Source: Siphlonurus alternatus (lineage: Eukaryota > Arthropoda > Insecta > Ephemeroptera > Siphlonuridae). Taken from it: a stretch of 64,000 bases of DNA. The notes below the pieces were generated by a model. It saw only the letters and a list, made by a program, of their open reading frames with translations, had not been told where the DNA came from and did no database searches. Made by a program: the position numbers and the translations under genes. Location of the stretch: the NCBI GenBank assembly GCA_949825025.1, contig OX463788.1:25500069-25564068 (forward strand). The letters are read 5' to 3'. Each line of letters starts with the position of its first letter. The first letter of the stretch is position 1. This document shows, one piece after another, positions 56,216 through 64,000 of this stretch.

Positions 56216-56431
56216 AGGCGGATTCAGATGGTGACAATGGCGATGCGACGTGATTTTGACTTAAAAGCTGTGAAATCCTATGCTGCGGCGAATTCGCCGA
56301 GAATCGCGTTAATTGCGAATTACGATGCTTTTTTTCTTTTAATTGCCAAATATGGCCGCCAATGGATGTTACAGCAAGTGCGCATTATCCGCGTTGCGTC
56401 GCATGATAAAGTTTGCCATGTCAATCCACCT
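56216..56431. mobile_element. PIF/Harbinger-type MITE, 216 bp, copy 2
   Basis: AGGCGGATT to AATCCACCT flanked by TTA at 56213-56215 and 56432-56434. It shares CTTAAAAGCTGTGAAATCCT, ATGGCCGCCAATGGATG and TTACAGCAAGTGCGCATTAT with the copy at 17.1 kb. Confidence 0.9.
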
Positions 56432-56883
56432 TTACAAAAAACATGCCAGGAAATGTAGTAGTACCTCCGAAATTTTCGTTGTTATACTTTCAACCCTCAA
56501 AACGGGTGCGAAACGAAAAGCTAGCAAAAGTTGGGGATTGTAATTCTAAATATTTTTTATGTATATTGAGACTAACATTGATATATAGGGGGGGGGGGGG
56601 GGGGCATCCATGACCAAAATGTGTCAATTGCCCCAAAATACCAACCAACCAACCATTGATGTATATTATTGGGGCGTTATAAATTGATACACAAAATTTT
56701 ATTGTATTATGTAAAATTTTCTCCCTGATGTTATATTTTAATTTTTTAAGGGGTGTTCGTGTTCCACTTTTTTGCGTGATGTATTATCAGAAATTTATTT
56801 TTAATGTTTAAAATTATAATACTATATAATTAATGGAAATTATAAGAAAATAATAATTATAACAAGTGTGGTATATTTATACT

Positions 56884-59021
56884 GATCATGTTGAAAAACT
56901 TATTTGACCGTCCCATGTGCTTTCAGGGTTGGTTCTCCCTCTTCTCTATAGGATTTTTTTTTAATATTAATAATTGCCATGCAATTAAGGTTGAAACATT
57001 GATTCCAGCATGATATTTATCCATCACAACGGTGATGATGTTAAAAATTTTTAGAATCCTGCATGCCTCCTATGAACAAAAACGGCAAATGGACGCTACG
57101 ACCCACTACGTACAGTATGGCACCAAACCCCCCTAGGGTTGGTACCCACGACTTTCCCCAAAAATACAAGAGTCCTTATGGGACCCAGGATTTTGGAAGG
57201 AGGACCCATCCCAGCCCAAATTTAATTGGCTATCCGACCGTGGTTGATTTGAAGCCTTTACTCTATTTTGACCCATTATAATGGGGTACCCAATAAAAGC
57301 TTTGTTGCTAGCTTCAATTTCAGGGACCCCCAGCATATTGGGGTCAAATTTTGGGCTAGGAACGAGTGTAAGACCTTTTTAGAACCGTATTTGCAAGGCC
57401 TAACTTTGAATTATTTTGAATTTGAGTTTTTCGAAAAACCCAGAAATCGGCAATGATATAAAATATAGTCGCATGCTAAAATTCTAATTTTTTTCTCCTT
57501 GAATAACTTTTTTCAAAAACCAGAATTTAAAAAAATACCCTGTTTGGAATTTGCCTACACATTTCAGCTTTCAGAAACTGTCTTCAATTTTTTTTTACCT
57601 TAAAGGGTTTGGCCACGCGAGTCGAAAACGTAAGGGTACCTTCTCCCATAAGGATAACATGAGGAACTCTTGCGTAATAACCTTTTTTGGAAACAAATTT
57701 TGACCGATTTGCACTGAAGCTTATTTTAACAAGTTCACAGACACACAAAATGTAATAATGCTACTTAAAACATGGTAAAAACTACCCTTAACGAGATGTT
57801 GACTCATACTACGTAAAAATATATTGTTTAATCCGAATTTTAAAATTACCATTGAAACAATCTTTTTTTTTTTTTACCCAGATATGATTTTAATTTTTTT
57901 TAAATCAGATATATGAAGCCAAGACTTTGATTTTAGGGGATGTTATTTTTGCTCCCTTCCTCAAATTCTTGGCTTCATCTGATTTGAAAAAGTTAACAAT
58001 CGTTTCTGGGTGAAAAAAAAAAAAAAAAGAAAAAATAAAAAAAAGCTGGTTTCAATGGTAAGCTTAAAATCCGGATTAAACATTATTTTGACGTAGTACG
58101 TAGTACGAGTCAATATCTCGTTAAGGGTAGTTTTTACCATGTTTTAAGTAGCACTATTACATTTTGTGTGTCTGCTAACTTGTTAAAATAAGCTTCAGTG
58201 CAAATCGGTCAAAATTTGTTTCCTAAAAAGGTTATTACGCAAGAGTGTAGTTCCCCATGTTATCCTTATGAGAGAAGGTACCCTTACGTTTTTAGCTCGC
58301 GTGGCCAAACCCTTCAAGGTAAAAAAAAATTGAAGACAATTTCTGAAAGCTTAAATGTGTAGGCAAATTCCAAACAGGGTATTTTTTTAAATTCTGGTTT
58401 TCTAAAAAAGTTATTCAAGGAGAGAAAAAGTCGAATTTTGGCATGCGACTGTATTTTATATCATTGCTGATTTCCGAGTTTTTTGAAAATTTCAAATTCG
58501 AAATAAGTCAAAGTTAGGCCTTGCAAATACGGTTCTAAAAAGGTCTTAAACTCGTTCCTAGCCCAAAATTTGACCCCATTATGCTGGGGGTCCCTGAAAT
58601 TGAAGCTAGCAACAAAGCTTTTATTGGGTACCCCATTATCATGAGTCCAAATAGGGTTGAGGCTTCAAATCAACCACGGTCGGATAGCCAATTAAATTTG
58701 GGCTGGGATGGGTCCTCCTTCCAAAATCCTGAGTCCCATAAGGACTCTTGTATTTTTGGGGAAAGTCGTGGGTACCAACCCTAGGGGGGTTTGGTGCCAT
58801 ACTGTACGTAGTGGGTCGTAGCGTCCATTTGCCGCTTTCGTTCATAGGAGGCAAGCAGACTTCTAAAAATTTTTAACATCATCACCGTTGTGATGGATAA
58901 ATATCATGCTGGAATCAATGTTTCAACCTTAATTGCATGGCAATTATTAATATTAAAAAAAATCCTATATGGCCATCCCTGAAAGCACAGGGGACGATCA
59001 AGTAAGTTTTTCAACATGATC
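56884..59021. repeat. 2.1-kb palindrome
   Basis: Arms of about 1.05 kb run from GATCATGTTGAAAAACTTA to its complement and meet near 57945 (AAATCAG...GAAGCCAAGA and TCTTGGCTTCATCTGATTT) with a spacer of only about 40 bp. Arms are over 90% identical by eye. Equal 70-codon frames appear on opposite strands (57063 and 58854) purely because of this symmetry; they encode no known domain. Confidence 0.93.
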
Positions 59022-59917
59022 ACAATAAAATTGTTGATTTGTATATTTATAATCTACTTTTTTTCTTATTCGTTTTAATTTACAGGTCCGAATTAGTTAT
59101 GTGCGGCATTTGAACAGTCATGATATTTTTGTTACCTTTGAAACTTAAGGGTTAACCTAATTAAATTTAATTAAATTATAATTATCACCGGTGAAATTAA
59201 TTAGTGCTTTTTTTAAGTAAGCTAATTTTCTTAAGAAAATTACAATTTAAAAATAATTAATATTTAAAACGGTTGTCCTATATAGAAGAATGTATTTTTT
59301 CACTCTTTATTTTTTTAATTAACTCGATTTTAAGGGTGGAAAATTAAATCAGATAATTAATTATAATTTTACTAAATTTCTTAATAAATTTTGGCCATAA
59401 TATATGTGTGCAAAAATTTGTTTTGGTATTACATATTTTAATTTTTAATTGAAAGAAAAAATATTTATGTAACACAGGACATGAAGAATAGTTTGATTTA
59501 ATTTTATTTAATTATAATTAAATATTAATAATTTTTAATTTGCTTATTTATAAAAATATTGTGAATATTTTCATTAAAATTATTAATTAAATTTATTTTA
59601 ATTGGCAATTTTAATTCCACTTTTCACACCAAAAATAGCGAAATTATCCGAACATTATCCGCCAAACTTCTTGGATAGATTTTCTAAGATATTCCTCGGA
59701 TTATTCTAGGATTTTTCTCGGATAGTAGCAAATTTTGTGGACGCAACTTATCAAACTATCTCGGATAAGTTTAGCCACAAAAAATCCGAGGATTATCCTA
59801 GGATAGGTTGGACGCAACTTACGGCCATTAGTGTCATATTTTTAGATATTTGAAATATGTAAAGCGTTTTTTGATAGAAATATATAACTACAGTATTTTC
59901 ATTCTATTATTATAATG

Positions 59918-60374
59918 AGCTTACGGGGTGTCATTTTTTTACTGGCTCAATCAAAAGAGGAGGTCAAAATATGTCCCTTAGATTTTTTTGCGATTTTTTT
60001 AAGCACTGCATCATACCTAGAATGGAGATTGAAAATGTCTCTTGACCTGAAGGCTCCATCCGCAACGCCTATGACGTCATTACATTCTTTGGGTCAACTT
60101 TATAATGTTTCTAAACAAACACGTTGCTATGGAAACAAATGATTATTTTTAATAAACAAGCAACAATGCAATAATTTTTTACATTTGTTATATAGTTGAA
60201 CCGAAGAATGTAGTGACGTCATAGGCGTTGCAGATGGAGCCTCCAGGTCAAGAGACATTTTTAATCTCCATTCTAGGTATGATGCAGTGCTTAAAAAAAT
60301 CGCAAAAAAATCTGAGGGTTGTTTTTCGACCTCCTCTTTTGATTGAGCCAGTAAAAAAATGACACCCCGTAAGC
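59918..60374. repeat. 0.46-kb palindrome related to the 38-kb foldback arms
   Basis: Arms of about 190 bp (GCTTACGGGGTGTCATTTTT, ACTGGCTCAATCAAAAGAGG, GCCTATGACGTCAT) pair across a 75-bp spacer. The order CTCAATCAAAAGAGG, TTTTTTTAAGCACTGCA, TGACCTGAAGGC, GACGTCA is shared, in diverged form, with 38290-38440. Confidence 0.88.
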
Positions 60375-61211
60375 CCATTGCATGAATTATTTCATATTAC
60401 ATATTACGTTGCTGCATGGACTGTAAATTACACAAATATATAATAAAATCATAAATAATTATTATTTCATTTTGTCAACGATATCACTTAATTACTATGT
60501 ACATATTTTACTAAAAAAAAAAATAAATAAAAAAAAAAAAATTTAGTGTCCCGGATTTTTAATTTTCAAATTTCGTAGGCCTTAATACATATTGGTCCCT
60601 GATTAAACATAATTGAAGTAAAATCTTCACTATTTACCGATTTTTGCCAGCTAATACATATCATTTCATGGTACATGCAGTGGCTGGAGAGAGCGCGGGA
60701 AAAGTGAAAAACACCCCAAATTTAAAAATAATTAACCGAAAATTAAAAATTTTGGACTCCTATACATTTATAATTCTATTGCCTACAACTTTTATCTGAA
60801 ACATTTCTTTCTAACATAATTATTTTGCAAGCAATTATAAAAAGAGTACATCCAAAAAGTGGATAATTTTACAAATTTAATTAATTAGGATTCAAAATTT
60901 TAATTGATTGAAGAAAGTCGCACATATTCAGAAAGCACGTAATATGGAGATTCTAAAAATATTTTTGTTGTAATTTTATTTTCATACTGGACTGCATGAT
61001 AAATTTATGTTTGTACTGCTTATTTTACTCAAAAAACCCGGAATTTCGGGATGTTCCCATGGAGCAATTTCGGGCAATTTTGATTTGGGAGGTCCTGATG
61101 ATACTTATGATTGATTAAAACCAAATGCAGCTTGTAGGACGTCTCTTGCCAGTTACTCGCTTATTTTAAGAGGTAGAGCTCATGAGTTCCTCCTCTATTA
61201 TATGTGTACAG

Positions 61212-61722
61212 TATAATTATTATACTGTATAATGGAAATTTCAGCTAACACAACATTAACAATGTATGTTTATACCAATTGCATGGTATTTAATGCCAAT
61301 AATAAACAAATAAATAAACTTATCCTCTTTTTTTATATTATTTCCATTCAATCAGTCTTAACAAGAAACCATTCTTGAACTTTCTAAATCAGTTCGCATC
61401 AAGAATTTAAAATTACAGAAGAGAGTCTGCTTTCAACCGCGGTCAATCCCTAAACAAAATACTAAGCTCTCCCCATTTGTCCCCACACTTTTCTTTTATT
61501 GACTGCAGTATTATCTTAATTTTCTATCACATCATAGTTGAAATTTTCTGTGGCACACTACAGAAATATCAAGCTTGTCTTAATTTTCTTCTTATTTTCT
61601 GCAGCGTGATTCCTCAATAATTTTCAAAGTATGTAAGAGCATCCTAATCTTTGACCTTCTATGTTGCAGAATTCAGTTTACCGTCCTTATCTTTTATAAT
61701 ATAAGAATAACCCATATTGAAG
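61212..61722 (+). promoter_or_regulatory. upstream region and 5' UTR of BCAP31
   Basis: No open frame. A pyrimidine-rich stretch ending TTGACCTTCTATGTTGCAG at 61669 is a good splice acceptor, so the start codon may lie in a second exon beginning at 61670 with an upstream non-coding exon. The start codon context is AAGATGAGT. No TATA box or CpG cluster is evident directly upstream, which fits a promoter elsewhere. Confidence 0.45.
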
Positions 61723-64000
61723 ATGAGTCTTCAGTGGACACTAATTGCCACATTCCTCTATGTGGAAATAGCTGTTGTTCTTCTCTTGGTCCTGCCAGTT
61801 GCCTCTCCTAAAAGGTAAATAGAATATGTGACAAATAAAACATACAGTAATTATATTTCTAGTCACTTTATCATGTTCGTTTCTACAAATGCAGCAATTT
61901 GTTATCCATTACCATATCGTCCCTCGTTCGCAATAATGAGCTATCTGCCTACCGTGATCTCGTTGCAATAATGAGCTGTCTGCTATTTCAGGTGATCACA
62001 ATTATGAGCTTTATTTTATACCAATATAAAGCTCATACTTATGCTCACCTGAAAGAGCAGACAGCTCATTATTGCAACAAAATCATGATGAGCAGATAGC
62101 TCATTATTCCGAACGAGGGACGATATATTTTTTAATGAACTGCTTGTTTGCTTATTGCACAGTATCTAATTACAGTATAATGAGCTTATCTGTTCTCTGC
62201 CAGGCATAAACCCACAATGTAGCACTCTTATATTTTACTGTGCATACACTTCTCCTGTAATACTTAATAAGCCAGTGCTAGGTCTTCCACAAAGAGCGGG
62301 GAAGTTAAAATCAAATGTCACTTGTGACCAGTGCCATATAACAGGCTTCAGGTGAAGGAAAGTGTAGCTACAAAATAGAAACCAAAATTGTTTAGATCTA
62401 GTATTTTCTAACAATAATTCGAATGGTCCTCCATAGAGAAATGTGTTGATTTTACATGAGTCAAAATGTGAAGGTCTAGAATTAAGTGTCTGAATAATAA
62501 TTTGAAAATAAAATGCTCTTTGCTTACAGATGGCAGAAGATTTTCAAGTCGAGGTTCCTTCAGAGCTTAAGCAACCAAGCATCTATTTACTTTGTCGTCC
62601 TCTTGTCCATCTTGATTCTGTTCTTCCTGGGTATGTACTCCAGTCTCCTTACATCTAATTGTTAGCTGCAAATGTGATATTACATGACCATTCAATTGTT
62701 CATTCCATACAGTATAAAAATTATGTTCAATACAATTAGGGCAGAGCAGTTATGCTTAAAATGTAGTCTTAGGTCATACTCATCCTCTCAGTATTATCAT
62801 TTTAATAAATAAATCCTCTAATAATTCATCACCAATGAAAATACAATATTCAAATTAAGGAAAGTAAACCATTAAAGTTGTGATAAATTTATTAAAAGAA
62901 AAAATAGGAATAACCAGCAAGGCCTTACTTATCGAAAGAGTCACAGCAGGTGAAAATAAAAGTTAGAATATTTATTCAAATGAATGTTTTAACAGTGAGC
63001 TGTTGTCCAATACGACTAAGCTAGCTGTGTGTAACTTTACTCTGTCCTAATACCAACTTTGATGTAAGGGTCTGAGGTATGATTGTGTCAAGCAAAGCAT
63101 AGGAGTAAATGGGATGTATTTTTGTTAATGAGTTCCTTAAGGAACATGGTGGTAGAAATAGGCTAGATAGTAAGAAACACATGGGTGATAAAACTGATAA
63201 ATGAGAGTGGAGTGAAAGAAATCATAATTGACAAGTATGAACGTAGGTAGCATGCTACGTTGGTTTGGACATGTTGTGAGAATGAGTGAAGAAAAATAAT
63301 TACAAAACAGGTTGTAAAGGTAGAGTAGAAGGAACAAAAAGATTAGGTAGACTTAGACCAAAAAAGGTTTGGTTGGTTATGATTGAAGAATGTTTGAAGA
63401 ACAGGTGTGTTCGAGGTACTTTGTGCAATAGAGAGTGTAGATGACAAAAAAGTATTATGAATATATGTATCTGAAGCAAGTGGAATATGTTAGAATTGAG
63501 TGTTGAGAAGGTCTATTTGTTGACAGCCAGGGTAATAATGCTGCTGGCTTACCCCTTAAGGGATATAGAATAGAATAGAAATTAGCTTTATTGTGGCAAG
63601 GTTTGGCCCATTCTTACACCTAACCGCAATAGTGCCATGTTATGTAAATGGGGCGATTTTACGAAAGAGTTATCTAGAAAGTTATCCACTTTTCTCACTA
63701 ACCGCAGTTAGTGCCAGCCTAATTCAATGACACTAAACGTGGCTAGTGAGAAATCTGGTTAATTTCCTTCAATAATCACGCCCAATATGTAGGCATGTAT
63801 GTATGTATGTATGTATGTATTTTAAATTATATTTTTATAAGGACATTTTATGTCCAATAGATGCCATCAGGGAAATGCGAAAATACTCTGAGAAGTTTGG
63901 TCAGGAGACCGAGAGTCACCAGCATCAACACTTAGATGCAGAAATGCAAGTAAACATGCGCCTCTTCCGAGCTCAGCGTAACTTCTACATTTCAGGTTTT
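61723..64000 (+). CDS. BCAP31: B-cell receptor-associated protein 31 homologue, exons 1-3 (partial)
   Basis: Three exons: 61723-61814, 62530-62630 and 63861 to the window edge, joined by GT-AG introns of 715 and 1230 bp. Together they give 111 residues that follow animal BAP31 without a gap: MSLQWTLIATFLYVEI at the start, SPKRWQKIFKSRFL after the first helix, DAIREMRKYSEKFG, and LFRAQRNFYISGF at the edge. Hydrophobic helices span about 6-27 and 44-64; the third should follow the end of the window. BAP31 is an ER membrane protein that helps export and quality control of membrane proteins and, in vertebrates, is a caspase-8 substrate; the cytosolic coiled coil and KKXX-type tail lie outside the window. 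The start ATG is that of the family. Confidence 0.97.
61917..62123. mobile_element. mariner-like MITE in BCAP31 intron 1
   Basis: TCGTCCCTCGTTCG..AATAATGAGC and its complement form 32-bp terminal repeats with one mismatch; inner blocks pair too (GAGCTGTCTGC / GCAGACAGCTC, CAGGTGA / TCACCTG). TA flanks both ends, as in Tc1/mariner elements. 207 bp, no coding capacity. Confidence 0.82.
63236..63550 (+). pseudogene. LINE RT C-terminal remnant in BCAP31 intron 2
   Basis: MLRWFGHVVRMSEEK at 63252 is the classic sequence near the C-terminus of many non-LTR retrotransposon ORF2 proteins; KRLGRLRPKK and LKNRCVRGT-like pieces follow in shifted frames. Several stops interrupt it. Ends near GGCTTACCCCTTAAGGG and a TAGAA repeat. 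Confidence 0.7.
63556..63620 (-). mobile_element. 3' end of a second LINE, minus strand
   Basis: Minus strand ATGGGCCAAACCTTGCC, then ACAATAAAGCTAATTTC and TTCTATTCTA repeats. The phrase order resembles the LINE tail at 27.08 kb (GTGGGCC..AAATCCCGCC..CAATAAAGACGATTTTA). Only the tail is present. Confidence 0.45.

Larger units (their letters stand above)
55808..59827. mobile_element. 4-kb Harbinger-like non-autonomous element
   Basis: Left end TGGCCGTAAGTTGCGTCCAA and right end TTGGACGCAACTTACGGCCA are perfectly inverted for over 50 bp (through CCTATCCTAGGATAATCCTC). TTA flanks both sides (55805-55807, 59828-59830), the PIF/Harbinger-type duplication. The end motif GTAAGTTGCGTCC recurs inside at 55920 and 59750. 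The body consists of AT repeats, a smaller Harbinger MITE and a 2.1-kb palindrome; no transposase is visible. Confidence 0.85.
53518..61211. repeat. 7.7-kb outer inverted repeat
   Basis: 53518-54210 and 60540-61211 are reverse complements over about 680 bp (GACGTCCTACAAGCTGCATT, AGGACCTCCCAAATCAAAAT, AACATCCCG, AAATCCGGGACACT). Ends resemble TGYRCACA with TAGAGGAGGAA just inside. The arms enclose a decayed gene, a 4-kb element and a small palindrome. No sure target duplication. Confidence 0.85.

Noticed and set aside
57063..58854. Matching 70-codon frames starting MPPMNKNGKW on plus and MPPMNESGKW on minus
   Set aside because: Mirror images produced by the 2.1-kb palindrome; no domain and the antisense frame is equally open.

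Overview
This is a repeat-dominated stretch of an AT-rich invertebrate animal genome. The only clear host gene is the 5' part of BCAP31 (BAP31), an ER membrane protein gene with canonical GT-AG introns, at the right edge (from 61723). A 5S-rRNA-derived SINE, non-LTR and Ty3/gypsy retrotransposons, and many hAT- and Harbinger-like non-autonomous DNA elements also point to a metazoan. A sponge, cnidarian or mollusc would all fit; nothing seen here decides between them.

Layout. 1-9.7 kb: AT-rich non-coding DNA with small inverted-repeat elements and a 1.47-kb hAT element with a perfect 8-bp target duplication. 9.7-12.8 kb: diverged 75-80 bp satellite arrays that reverse orientation, plus a minus-strand CpG-type promoter candidate. 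12.9-18.3 kb: back-to-back foldback elements, a 5S-derived SINE, and a nest in which a Harbinger MITE sits in a LINE that sits in the arm of a 3-kb inverted repeat. 18.8-23.9 kb: an inverted copy of the repeat into which the gypsy element later inserted, another hAT element with a perfect 8-bp duplication, and AT-rich DNA. 23.9-37.9 kb: one nearly complete Ty3/gypsy retrotransposon on the minus strand, with gag in two frames, pol (protease, RT, RNase H, integrase), a separate integrase tail and an extra 3' ORF; its 3' LTR is split by a LINE. 38.1-42.6 kb: a composite foldback element with tRNA-like arms, two ACAATTGTAAT arrays, a 122-bp tandem repeat and a 5S-SINE head. 42.6-53.5 kb: a promoter-like GC-rich island, two more 5S SINEs (one split by a hAT element) and small MITEs. 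53.5-61.2 kb: concentric inverted repeats containing a 4-kb element with TTA target duplications, itself built around a 2.1-kb palindrome, plus a decayed gene with a cysteine-rich C-terminus. 61.7-64 kb: BCAP31 exons 1-3, with a mariner-like MITE in intron 1 and LINE remnants in intron 2.

How it fits together. Almost everything is mobile DNA inserted into mobile DNA, and many boundaries are fixed by target-site duplications or by comparison with an uninterrupted copy in the same window. The gypsy element is the most coherent coding system: its proteins would form particles (gag), process and reverse-transcribe (protease/RT/RNase H) and integrate (integrase), with an unexplained basic, proline-rich ORF3 in the place where env sits in other elements. 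Its LTRs differ at only about 1% of sites by eye, so it is young, but pol carries a stop and a frameshift in this copy.
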